Positions 24,368 to 33,336 of a stretch of 51,965 nucleotides of DNA are shown piece by piece. The position numbers were made by a program, and so were the translations under genes. The notes under the pieces are model-generated. The model had not been told where the DNA came from. It did no database searches and was given only the letters and a program-made list of their open reading frames with translations. Source of the stretch: Acidobacteriota bacterium (GTDB taxonomy: Bacteria > Acidobacteriota > Vicinamibacteria > Vicinamibacterales > UBA2999); contig VFZN01000019.1 in the NCBI GenBank assembly GCA_016871195.1, positions 1 through 51,965 of the forward strand, in the 5' to 3' direction. Numbering within the stretch: the first letter of the stretch is position 1; each line of letters opens with the position of its first letter.

Positions 24368-24533
24368 CGCCATTCGGGGTGTCTCGCCTGGCGAGGCACC
24401 ACCGATTGTCGGCACGCTGCAGCGCGCAGTCTGGGGCATTTCTGCTGCAGCACCCTGTGCCGACCCGCTCCCCCGGGAGCGGACCCAAGTGCCGTGAGAC
24501 ACGGCCCCCCAGTCACTGCGAACAGGAGCACAC
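24368..24533 (+). promoter_or_regulatory. Structured rplT leader, candidate L20 autoregulatory element
   Basis: Intergenic RNA with several hairpins: a GTGTCTCGCC/GGCGAGGCAC helix near 24379-24399 (one T-G mismatch or wobble), CCGCTCCC-CC-GGGAGCGG near 24466-24483 (perfect 8 bp) and CCGTG-AGA-CACGG near 24492-24504, just before the AGGAG of rplT. In E. coli and Bacillus, L20 represses this operon by binding leader or intergenic RNA. No U-tract follows the strongest stem, so translational control or RNA processing is more likely than attenuation. Confidence 0.45.
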
Positions 24534-24890
24534 ATGCCGCGCGTCAAGCGTGGAGTAGTTCGTCGTCAGAAGCGCAAGAAGCTGAGCAAGCTGACAAAGG
24601 GCTACTTCCAGAACAAGAGCAAGCTCTACAAATTTATGCGGGAAGCCGCCGAAAAGGCGGGCGTCTATGCGTATGTCGGACGCAAGCGCAAGAAGCGCGA
24701 TTACCGCAGTCTGTGGGTGGTCCGCATCAATGCGGCCGTGCGTGAGCACGGACTCACCTACAGCGTGTTCATGAACGGTCTGAAGACGGCCGGCATCGAA
24801 CTCGACCGCAAGAGCCTGGCCGAACTGGCCGCCCGCGAGCCCGCGTCGTTCGCGTCGCTGGTGCAGCAGGTCAAGGCGAAGGCCGCCTGA
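24534..24890 (+). CDS. rplT: Ribosomal protein L20
   Basis: A 118-residue 50S assembly protein. It begins [20 protein letters not shown] and contains [40 protein letters not shown] and [20 protein letters not shown], the conserved L20 blocks. AGGAG lies about 7 nt before the ATG. It is followed by a strong terminator at 24945. In other bacteria the C-terminal domain also binds its own mRNA. Confidence 0.97.
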   Translation: MPRVKRGVVRRQKRKKLSKLTKGYFQNKSKLYKFMREAAEKAGVYAYVGRKRKKRDYRSLWVVRINAAVREHGLTYSVFMNGLKTAGIELDRKSLAELAAREPASFASLVQQVKAKAA

Positions 24891-24944
24891 GACCCCGCGC
24901 CGGCGACCTCGTTCGTCCGGCCGTCGGGCCTCACGACTGTGACA

Positions 24945-24976
24945 GGGCCTCGCGCCACCCGCGCGAGGCCCTTTCT
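24945..24976 (+). terminator. Terminator after rplT
   Basis: A 10-bp GC stem (GGGCCTCGCG / CGCGAGGCCC) with a 7-nt loop followed by TTTCT. It ends two bases before the TATCAT hexamer preceding pheS. Confidence 0.8.
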
Positions 24977-24977
24977 G

Positions 24978-24983
24978 TATCAT
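24978..24983 (+). promoter_or_regulatory. Candidate -10 of a leaderless pheST transcript
   Basis: TATCAT ends 7 nt before ATG 24991 with no Shine-Dalgarno between. It lies directly after the rplT terminator, consistent with a new transcription unit. Confidence 0.45.
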
Positions 24984-24990
24984 CAAGCCG

Positions 24991-26082
24991 ATGCGTATCA
25001 ACCCTTCCATTGGTCCCGACCGCGCCCGTGCGGTCTTTGACGAGGAACTGCAGGGCATCACCACCGACGCCGCCTTGCGCGACCTGCGGCATCGCTGGCT
25101 CGCACGCAGCGGCAGCTGGGTCGCCGGGTTCATGGACCTGCTGGCCGCCGCCGCCCCGGCCGAGAAAAAGGCCCTGGGCCGGGGGGCCAACGAGCTGAAG
25201 CGCCATGTCGAACAGGCCCTCGGCGACCGCGAAGCGGCGCTCGCCGCCACGAAGCGCCCCGAGGGCGCCGTCGACATCACCCTGCCCGGCCGGCAGCCGT
25301 CGCTCGGCTTCCGCCACCCGCTGAGCCTCATCCGCGAACAGATTGGCGACATTTTCAGCCGCCTCGGCTATCAGGTGCTCGAGGGCGGCGAAATCGAAGA
25401 CGACTACCACAACTTCGAAGCCCTCAACATGCCCGAAGAGCATCCCGCGCGCGACATGCAGGACACGCTCTACCTGGCGACGCCCGTGCCGCCCCCCGCG
25501 GTGCCGCCGCCCACTCGCGGCCGGGCCCCGCGCACGCCGCAGCCCCTGACGCTGCTGCGCACGCACACCTCGGCCATGCAGATTCGCCAGATGGAACGCC
25601 ACGACCCGCCCGTGCGCCTCGTGGCCATCGGACCCGTCTATCGGCGCGACAACCTCGACCTCACGCACACCCCGATGTTTCATCAGGTGGAAGGCCTCGT
25701 CGTCGGTCGCGGCATCACGCTCGCCGACCTCAAAGGCACCCTCACCTCGATGGCCACCGCCCTCTTCGGCGAAGGCCAGCAGGTGCGCTTCCGCCCCAGC
25801 TTCTTCCCCTACACCGAGCCCAGCGCCGAGGTCGACATCCGCTGCATCCGGTGTCAGGGCGCGGGCTGTGCGATGTGCAAGCGCACCGGCTGGATCGAAA
25901 TTCTCGGCAGCGGCATGGTGCACCCGGCCGTCTTTGAAGCCGTCGGCTACGACCCGGCCGAGTTCACGGGCTTTGCGTTCGGGATGGGCATCGAACGTGT
26001 GGCGCTGCTCAAGTGGGGTGTGGAAGATATCCGCCTGTTCTACGAGAACGACCTGCGATTCCTGGAGCAATTCGGCCGATGA
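24991..26082 (+). CDS. pheS: Phenylalanyl-tRNA synthetase alpha subunit
   Basis: Catalytic subunit of the (alpha-beta)2 enzyme. The N-terminal coiled coil is followed by a class II core: HPLSLIREQIGDIFSRLGYQ, GGEIEDDYHNFEALNMPEEH, DLTHTPMFHQVEGLVV (motif 2 region), SFFPYTEPSAEVDI and GMGIERVALLKWGVEDIR (motif 3). It has the C-x2-C-x4-GC-x2-C cluster (CIRCQGAGCAMCKRTGW), a zinc-ribbon-like insertion found in many PheS proteins. A Pro/Arg-rich insert (PPPAVPPPTRGRAPRTPQP) precedes motif 2. The ATG lacks a Shine-Dalgarno and is likely leaderless. It overlaps pheT (ATGA). Confidence 0.95.
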   Translation: MRINPSIGPDRARAVFDEELQGITTDAALRDLRHRWLARSGSWVAGFMDLLAAAAPAEKKALGRGANELKRHVEQALGDREAALAATKRPEGAVDITLPGRQPSLGFRHPLSLIREQIGDIFSRLGYQVLEGGEIEDDYHNFEALNMPEEHPARDMQDTLYLATPVPPPAVPPPTRGRAPRTPQPLTLLRTHTSAMQIRQMERHDPPVRLVAIGPVYRRDNLDLTHTPMFHQVEGLVVGRGITLADLKGTLTSMATALFGEGQQVRFRPSFFPYTEPSAEVDIRCIRCQGAGCAMCKRTGWIEILGSGMVHPAVFEAVGYDPAEFTGFAFGMGIERVALLKWGVEDIRLFYENDLRFLEQFGR

Positions 26083-28139
26083 ATGTGCTGCTGTCGTGGA
26101 TTCGTGAGTTTGTCGACGTCGCCGAACCGGCCGAGGAGATCGGCCGCCGGCTCTCGCTGCGCGGCCTGGCGCTCGAAGGCCTCGAGGCCCAGGGCGATGA
26201 CTGGCTGCTCGACTTCGATGTCACGGCCAACCGCCCCGACTGCATGTCGGTCGCAGGCATCGCGCGCGAAATCGCCGTCGTGTTCCAGCGCCCGTTCCGC
26301 GCGCCGCACACGCGACTGGCCGGGGCCGTCCGCACCCACACCGCGCCGTCGATGACCGCGCCCGCCGTGTCCATCCGCATCGACGCGCCCGATCTGTGCC
26401 GCCGCTATGTCGGCGCCGTGGCCGATGTACGCATCGGGCCCTCGCCCCAGTGGATGGCCGATCGCCTCACCGCCTGCGGCGTGCGCCCCATCAGCAACGT
26501 GGTCGACATCACGAACTACGTGCTGCTCGAACTCGGCCACCCGATGCACGCCTTCGACCACGAGCGCCTAGCCGGGCCGGCCATCGTGGTGCGTCGCGCC
26601 GCCGACCAGGAAACCCTGACCACGCTCGATGGCAAGGCACGCACCCTGCGCGGGGACATGCTGGTCATTGGCGATGCCGCACGCGCCAGTGCCGTGGCAG
26701 GCGTGATGGGCGGAGCTGCGTCGGAAGTGCATTCCGGCACCACACGCATCGTGCTGGAGGCCGCCTGGTTCAAGCCCCAGTCGGTGCGCGCCACCAGTAA
26801 GGCCCTGGGCCTGCGCAGCGAAGCCTCGATGCGCTTTGAACGCGGTGCCGACCTGACGGCCGCGACCGTGGCCATGGCCCGCGCCGGTGAACTGCTCGAG
26901 CAGACAGGGGCCGGGCGCATCACGGCGCCCTTCATCGACGTCTATCCCGAACCCTATGCGCCGCAGCCGGTGCACCTGGCGCAGCCACGCATCGCCGGCC
27001 TGCTGGGCATGGCGGTGCCCGAGGCCGATGTCGAACGCATCCTGACCGCCCTCGGCTTTCAGGCCACCCGCAGCGAGACGGGCTGGCGGGTCATCGCGCC
27101 GGGCTGGCGCGTCGATCAGCATCGCGATGTGGACCTCATCGAGGAAATCGGCCGTCACTTCGGCTTCGAGCACCTGCCCAGCACCTTCCCCGGGGTACAG
27201 CAGGCGCCGCAGCCCTCCGATCCGCGCATCGCCCGCGACCAGCGCGCGCGCCGCATCGCCCTGGCGCGGGGCTTCTCCGAAGCCATCAGCTTTGCGTTCA
27301 TCGATGCCCGGCACGCCAGCCCGTTTCTGGCCGGCGCCGCACCGGTGGCACTCGCCAATCCTCTCTCGGAAACCTTTGCGGTGATGCGTCCGAGCCTGCT
27401 GCCGGGCCTGCTCGCCGCCGTCAGCCACAACCGTCGGCACGGCCGCCGCGACGTGCAGTTGTTCGAAGTGGGCACGCGCTTTTCGCCGTCAGGCGAATCG
27501 CGCGCGCTGGCCCTCGCGTGGACCGGTCTGGCCACGCCCGATCACTGGTCGGGCCAGCGGCGCGATGTGGATCTTTTCGACCTGAAGGGTGTCGTCGAAC
27601 ATCTCGCCGAGGCGTTCGATGCCCCCCTGACATTCGACCTGCCCGCGGCGCACGACCTCGCCGCCGACGTGCTGGTTCCCGGCCGTGCGGCCACGCTGCA
27701 CCTGGCGGGCACCGCCGTGGGCGTGCTGGGACAGGCCACACCCGCCGTGTGCGATGGCCACGACATGCCGGGCACCGATGCCACGTATGTGGCCGAGCTC
27801 GACCTCGACGCCCTCTCGCGGCACAGTGGTGCGCTGCGCATGGCACAGCCCCTGCCGCGCTTCCCCGCCGCCGTGCGTGACGTGGCACTGCTGCTGGACG
27901 AACACTTGTCGGCGGCCGAGGTTCGTGGCACCATCCTCTCCGAGGCGCCCGACACACTGGTGAGTGTCGTCGAGTTTGACCGCTATCAGGGGACAGGCAT
28001 TCCTGAGGGCAAGGTCAGCCTCGCGCTGCGGCTGACGTATCAGTCGCGCGAACGCACACTGACCGATGCCGAGGTGGACACCGCCACCGACGAGGTCGTG
28101 GGTGTGCTGCACATATCGCTGGGGGCTGTGCGCCGCTAG
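26079..28139 (+). CDS. pheT: Phenylalanyl-tRNA synthetase beta subunit, short form without the EMAP-like domain
   Basis: The 686-residue beta subunit begins NVLLSWIREFVDVAEPAEEI and passes after RGLALEGLEAQGDDWLLDFD directly into DVTANRPDCMSVAGIAREIA. The tRNA-binding (EMAPII/B2) domain, normally about 110 residues inserted after residue 40, is absent. The remaining domains are complete: B3/B4 editing (NVVDITNYVLLELGHPMHAF), B5 (LLGMAVPEADVERILTALGF), a catalytic-like core (IGRHFGFEHLPSTFPG, LRPSLLPGLL-type stretch) and the C-terminal FDX-ACB anticodon domain (PRFPAAVRDVALLLDEHL). Start ATG 26079 overlaps the pheS stop. Short PheT forms occur in several phyla, so this is probably lineage-wide rather than a local deletion. 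Confidence 0.93.
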   Translation: MNVLLSWIREFVDVAEPAEEIGRRLSLRGLALEGLEAQGDDWLLDFDVTANRPDCMSVAGIAREIAVVFQRPFRAPHTRLAGAVRTHTAPSMTAPAVSIRIDAPDLCRRYVGAVADVRIGPSPQWMADRLTACGVRPISNVVDITNYVLLELGHPMHAFDHERLAGPAIVVRRAADQETLTTLDGKARTLRGDMLVIGDAARASAVAGVMGGAASEVHSGTTRIVLEAAWFKPQSVRATSKALGLRSEASMRFERGADLTAATVAMARAGELLEQTGAGRITAPFIDVYPEPYAPQPVHLAQPRIAGLLGMAVPEADVERILTALGFQATRSETGWRVIAPGWRVDQHRDVDLIEEIGRHFGFEHLPSTFPGVQQAPQPSDPRIARDQRARRIALARGFSEAISFAFIDARHASPFLAGAAPVALANPLSETFAVMRPSLLPGLLAAVSHNRRHGRRDVQLFEVGTRFSPSGESRALALAWTGLATPDHWSGQRRDVDLFDLKGVVEHLAEAFDAPLTFDLPAAHDLAADVLVPGRAATLHLAGTAVGVLGQATPAVCDGHDMPGTDATYVAELDLDALSRHSGALRMAQPLPRFPAAVRDVALLLDEHLSAAEVRGTILSEAPDTLVSVVEFDRYQGTGIPEGKVSLALRLTYQSRERTLTDAEVDTATDEVVGVLHISLGAVRR

Positions 28140-28175
28140 GCGCCTCCCCCCGTTCACTGAAAGAGAGACCTCCGC

Positions 28176-28448
28176 GTGACCACATCGACTACCGCCCGAC
28201 TGGAACCCATCGACCGGCTCGAAGACAAGATCAGGACCCTGGTGGCCCACATCGGTCGACTGCGGACGGAACAGGGCCGCCTGGCTGATGAGAACGCCCG
28301 GCTGCAGCAGGAACTCGATGCGCTGCGCGTGCAGCTCGAGGCCGGCACATCGGCTGCCGCAGAAGTGAGCGCCCTGCGCGACGAGCGCGATCAGATGCGC
28401 GGACGCGTGGCCGAGATGCTCGAGCAGCTCGACGCCCTGCCCCTGTAG
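28176..28448 (+). CDS. ZapB-like coiled-coil cell-division protein
   Basis: A 90-residue protein that is almost wholly coiled coil: heptads run through LEDKIRTLVAHIGRLRTEQG, RLADENARLQQELDALRVQL and LRDERDQMRGRVAEMLEQL. This matches ZapB-type proteins, which bridge ZapA-FtsZ to the nucleoid-terminus system in E. coli. The inference depends on the adjacent zapA 10 bp downstream; coiled coils alone are not diagnostic. GAGAG about 8 nt before the GTG start at 28176 is a weak Shine-Dalgarno. It is 36 bp after pheT and probably in a short zapB-zapA unit. Confidence 0.7.
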   Translation: MTTSTTARLEPIDRLEDKIRTLVAHIGRLRTEQGRLADENARLQQELDALRVQLEAGTSAAAEVSALRDERDQMRGRVAEMLEQLDALPL

Positions 28449-28458
28449 GTCAGGGCGT

Positions 28459-28773
28459 ATGGCGTCAGGCATCACCACCGTCGTCACGGTCGAGATTCAG
28501 GGACAGCAGTTCCCGATCCGCACGTCTCTCGATGCCGCTTACGTGCAGCGCCTGGCGGCGCATGTCGACGACCAGATCCAGAAAGTGTCGCGATCGGCGC
28601 CGACCGCCGATACGCTGTCGCTGGCGATTCTGGCCGCACTGAATGTGACCGACGAATTTTTCCGCGCACGCGACGACCACGACGAGGCGCACTCGACCCT
28701 CGCCGAGCGTGCCATGGCCCTCGAGCATCTCGTCGATGAGGCCCTCGCTCACGGATCGTCGTCCGTCGAGTGA
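28459..28773 (+). CDS. zapA: Cell-division protein ZapA
   Basis: FtsZ-binding protein that bundles protofilaments in the Z ring. The N-terminal domain VTVEIQGQQFPIRTSLDAAY has the beta-hairpin and GQQF-type signature of ZapA. VQRLAAHVDDQIQKVSR and ADTLSLAILAALNVTDEFFR are the typical following helices, and the C-terminus is a coiled coil. At 104 residues it has ZapA length. It is immediately upstream of a probable 6S RNA, an arrangement found in many bacteria. Confidence 0.9.
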   Translation: MASGITTVVTVEIQGQQFPIRTSLDAAYVQRLAAHVDDQIQKVSRSAPTADTLSLAILAALNVTDEFFRARDDHDEAHSTLAERAMALEHLVDEALAHGSSSVE

Positions 28774-28792
28774 CGCACACGGCACCCCGCGC

Positions 28793-28821
28793 TTGACCCG
28801 CACCTGCCGAGGCACTAAGCT
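28793..28821 (+). promoter_or_regulatory. Promoter of the 6S-like RNA
   Basis: TTGACC (28793-28798), a 17-bp spacer and TAAGCT (28816-28821). The spacing is ideal and the start would be near 28828. It starts no protein gene; the next is thiL nearly 190 bp further on. Confidence 0.65.
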
Positions 28822-28827
28822 CGGAAG

Positions 28828-28985
28828 GTCCTGCGCTGCTCGTGATGGTTTTCCGGAGGCTTGTCTGAGCCAATGTTCATTCCAAGCGAGTTGCGACAGC
28901 CGCGTGGTGCGCATGCCTCCGTCGAGAGGAAGCCTGAAGCGCGGCGTATACAGCAGCTCCACCTGCTACTGCAGGTTCAGCAATC
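28828..28985 (+). ncRNA. ssrS: Probable 6S RNA
   Basis: Between zapA and thiL lies about 160 nt of non-coding DNA behind a good promoter. The RNA can form a rod: an outer helix (CCTGC...GCAGG, GCTGCT...AGCAGC), a large unpaired centre, and an inner stem GGAGGC (28855-28860) with GCCTCC (28915-28920). An alternative AGGCTT/AAGCCT pairing flanks the bubble. 6S RNA binds sigma-70 holoenzyme by mimicking an open promoter, and the zapA-ssrS neighbourhood is conserved in many proteobacteria. Ends are estimates; the 3' end may be anywhere from 28975 to 29005. Sequence-level similarity could not be tested here. Confidence 0.6.
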
Positions 28986-29015
28986 CTCCCCACACGGCAG
29001 GGCGGGACACACTCT

Positions 29016-30005
29016 GTGACCACCGGTGATCTCGGCGAACGGGCCCTCATCACCCGTGTGCGCGCCCGCCTCCCCCGTCCCTCGTCCTCTCTCGTGGTCG
29101 GTCCCGGCGACGATGCGGCCATTGTGCGTCCGGGCCGTGCTGCCCTTCAGGTGCTGACGACGGATGCGCTGGTGGAAGGCGTGCACTTCTCGCGCGCGTG
29201 GTGCCCCGCGGCATCGATTGGCCACAAGGCCCTCGCCGTCAACCTGAGCGATATCGCCGCCATGGGGGCGCTGCCGCGCTGGGCGTTGCTGTCACTGGCC
29301 CTGCCCGCAGACACGGCGGTCGACGTCGTGGATGGCCTCGTCGACGGCCTGTCGGCACTGGCCACGCGGCACGGCGTGACCGTGGCCGGCGGCAACATCA
29401 CCCGCAGCCCCGGGCCGATCGTCGTCGACGTGACGGTGGGCGGCGAGGTGGCCCAGCGCAAGTTCATCACGCGCGCCGGTGCCTTTCCCGGTGACGAACT
29501 CTGGCTGAGCGGCACCATCGGTGGCGCGCACGCGGCGCTGGCGATACTCGAATCCGGTGGCGCGCCACCCAAGGCACTGGCGTCGCGTCTGCACCGGCCG
29601 ACACCGCAGGTGCGCCTGGGCGCCGCCGTGGCCGCGCACCGCGCCGCGCGCGGCCTGATCGACCTCAGTGACGGCCTCGGCGCGGCCATCACCCAACTGG
29701 CCGAGGCGTCAGGCTGCGGCGCGCGCATTGATGCGGCGGCCGTGCCGGTCGAACCCGAAGCGCGCGCCTGGTGGACGCGACAGGGCCTCGACCCCATACG
29801 CCAATCACTGAGCGGCGGCGAAGATTACGAACTGCTGCTGGCGGTGCCCCCGCGATGGGGCGGGCGACTGCGGCATCTGCGACGACAGGTCACCGATCCG
29901 CCGCTCACCCGCATCGGCACACTGACCCGCGCACGCACGCTGCTGCTGTCAGAGGCCGGCACTGACGCACCGCTGCCCTCGGGCTTCGAGCATTTTCACC
30001 CCTGA
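29016..30005 (+). CDS. thiL: Thiamine-monophosphate kinase
   Basis: Phosphorylates thiamine phosphate to the cofactor thiamine diphosphate. The AIR-synthase fold is evident: LVVGPGDDAAIVRPG (Mg-ADP aspartates), TTDALVEGVHFSRAW, AVNLSDIAAMGALPRWALLS, the nucleotide loop TVAGGNITRSPGPIVVDVTV and RGLIDLSDGLGAAITQLAEA, then SGGEDYELLLAVPP. The start is a GTG at 29016 giving the usual GDLGERALI N-terminus. Length (329) is typical. No other thiamine gene and no TPP riboswitch are near; it sits behind the 6S-like RNA, so its own promoter is not obvious. Confidence 0.93.
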   Translation: MTTGDLGERALITRVRARLPRPSSSLVVGPGDDAAIVRPGRAALQVLTTDALVEGVHFSRAWCPAASIGHKALAVNLSDIAAMGALPRWALLSLALPADTAVDVVDGLVDGLSALATRHGVTVAGGNITRSPGPIVVDVTVGGEVAQRKFITRAGAFPGDELWLSGTIGGAHAALAILESGGAPPKALASRLHRPTPQVRLGAAVAAHRAARGLIDLSDGLGAAITQLAEASGCGARIDAAAVPVEPEARAWWTRQGLDPIRQSLSGGEDYELLLAVPPRWGGRLRHLRRQVTDPPLTRIGTLTRARTLLLSEAGTDAPLPSGFEHFHP

Positions 30006-30017
30006 CGCGAGCACGCC

Positions 30018-30482
30018 ATGGCCTTGCATCCCCGGTCACTCGTCTGGCAGGTGCTGACCACGGCCCTGGTCGCCCTGGCACTGGTGTTTCTGTCACAGTC
30101 AACCGCACGCGGCCCGCGCGATGGGGCCCCCGAAGACGCCGCGGTCAACGGCTCGGTGCTGGGGCCGGGGGAATCGGCCAGCTTCATCGCCACCGCCTAC
30201 TGCAAAGGCACCACGACACGGGCCGGCACCGCCGTCATCACCGGCACCGCTGCCGCCGATCCGAAGGTGCTGCCGCTGGGATCAATCATTCGAATCGATG
30301 GAACCGATGCGCGCACGAATGGCCTCTGGGTCGTGCTTGATACTGGCCCCGGGGTAAAGGGCACCCGCGTCGACCTCTACATTTGGAGTTGCTACGAGGC
30401 GCTCGACTTCGGCCGTCGCCCGGTGACGGTCACCGTGCTGCGTCGCGGCTGGGAGCCCACACAGAGCGTGACGACACCCTGA
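30018..30482 (+). CDS. 3D-domain (double-psi beta-barrel) exported protein
   Basis: A 154-residue protein with an N-terminal signal or anchor (VLTTALVALALVFLSQS) and a C-terminal 3D domain named for its three aspartates: SFIATAYCKGTTTRAGT, GTAAADPKVLPLGSIIRI, WVVLDTGPGVKGTRVDLYI. This is the MltA/RpfB/YabE C-terminal fold, associated with glycan-strand cleavage. Cys in AYCKG and WSCYE may form a disulfide outside the cytosol. It starts 12 bp after thiL and may be cotranscribed with it. Enzymatic activity is inferred from family only. Confidence 0.85.
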   Translation: MALHPRSLVWQVLTTALVALALVFLSQSTARGPRDGAPEDAAVNGSVLGPGESASFIATAYCKGTTTRAGTAVITGTAAADPKVLPLGSIIRIDGTDARTNGLWVVLDTGPGVKGTRVDLYIWSCYEALDFGRRPVTVTVLRRGWEPTQSVTTP

Positions 30483-30550
30483 CTGGCCAGGGTCACGAGC
30501 ACGGCCCTCGGCAGTTGCTGTTGCCGGGCGTCACCCGGCCAAAACGCTGA

Positions 30551-30556
30551 TATCAT
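30551..30556 (+). promoter_or_regulatory. Candidate -10 element of cstA
   Basis: TATCAT ends 8 nt before ATG 30565 with only CCCCCGCT between, so there is no Shine-Dalgarno. A GCCGGGCG-TCA-CCCGGC-like hairpin lies just upstream (about 30522-30539) and may end the thiL-3D transcript. No clear -35 is seen. Confidence 0.35.
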
Positions 30557-30564
30557 CCCCCGCT

Positions 30565-32400
<1,836 letters not shown>

Positions 32401-32425
32401 GCGGCGCGTCGACAGGCCCGCGCGC

Positions 32426-33259
32426 ATGCCATTCTCCATTCGCCGCCTGCTGTCGGCACTGGCAGTCCTGCTGCTCACCGGCAGCGGCGCCGCCGAGGCG
32501 CAACCGCTGCTCTCGCTGCCCCCGGCGAACCCAGGACCGCGCGCCGCCATCGGCGAAGACTACGCCTTCGAAGTGGCCTTCGGCCTCTGGAACCCGACAC
32601 CGGGCATCGTCATCAACTCGGAATCGTTGGGCATTCCGGGTACCGACGTCGACCTCGTCAACGATCTGGGCGTGATGCAAAAGCGCCTCACGCGCCTCAA
32701 TGCCACGCTGAAGACCGGGCGGCACAAGCTGCGCTTCGAGCGCGTGCCGATTCAGTATGTGGCGAGCACAAAGCTCACACAGCCCTTCGTGTTCAACGGC
32801 CAGCGCTTTGCCGCGGGCACCACGGTCGACACCAGCGCCGCCTTCAAGACCTATCGTGCAGGCTATGAACTCGACATCATTCGGGCCGACCGCGGCTATC
32901 TCGGCATTCTGACTGACGTCAAGATCACCGACGTCGATGTCAGCCTCACGCGCAGCCTGGGCACAGAGTTCACGTCGGCCATTGCGCCCATTCCCACCGT
33001 GGGCGGCGTACTGCGCATCTATCCCCTGCCCTTCCTCGCCGTGGGCGGCGAGGCGTCGTACTTTCGCATTCCCGAGTCGCTCGACGAGAACTACCGCGGG
33101 CGTTACCTCGACTATGACGTCTACACCACCGTGAATGCGACCAACAACATCGGCGCCACGCTGGGCTACCGGTCGATTGACGTGTTCTACAGGAACCGGC
33201 TCGACACCGGGTCGCTGACCTTCGCCGGCTTCTACCTCAGCGGCGTCGTCCGCTTCTAG
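32426..33259 (+). CDS. Predicted outer-membrane beta-barrel protein
   Basis: A 277-residue exported protein: signal peptide MPFSIRRLLSALAVLLLTGS ending at AEAQ, then alternating hydrophobic/polar strands typical of an 8-12-strand barrel (KLRFERVPIQYVAS, YELDIIRADRGYLGILTDVK, GEASYFRIPE, GATLGYRSIDVFYRN). The last residues, FYLSGVVRF, end in the aromatic residue needed for BAM recognition. I do not recognise a named family. It lies 25 bp downstream of cstA, so it may be coexpressed as an outer-membrane port for the same nutrient; that is position-based inference. Confidence 0.7.
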   Translation: MPFSIRRLLSALAVLLLTGSGAAEAQPLLSLPPANPGPRAAIGEDYAFEVAFGLWNPTPGIVINSESLGIPGTDVDLVNDLGVMQKRLTRLNATLKTGRHKLRFERVPIQYVASTKLTQPFVFNGQRFAAGTTVDTSAAFKTYRAGYELDIIRADRGYLGILTDVKITDVDVSLTRSLGTEFTSAIAPIPTVGGVLRIYPLPFLAVGGEASYFRIPESLDENYRGRYLDYDVYTTVNATNNIGATLGYRSIDVFYRNRLDTGSLTFAGFYLSGVVRF

Positions 33260-33336
33260 CCGCCGCGACTGTCGTCGGTCGCCTGTCGTGCCCGAGCCGC
33301 GTAGACGATGAGCACGAGCGACGGACACGTGCGCGG

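Noticed and set aside
28774-29015. TPP riboswitch upstream of thiL
   Set aside because: No CTGAGA thi-box or matching stem set; the folding and promoter fit 6S RNA better.
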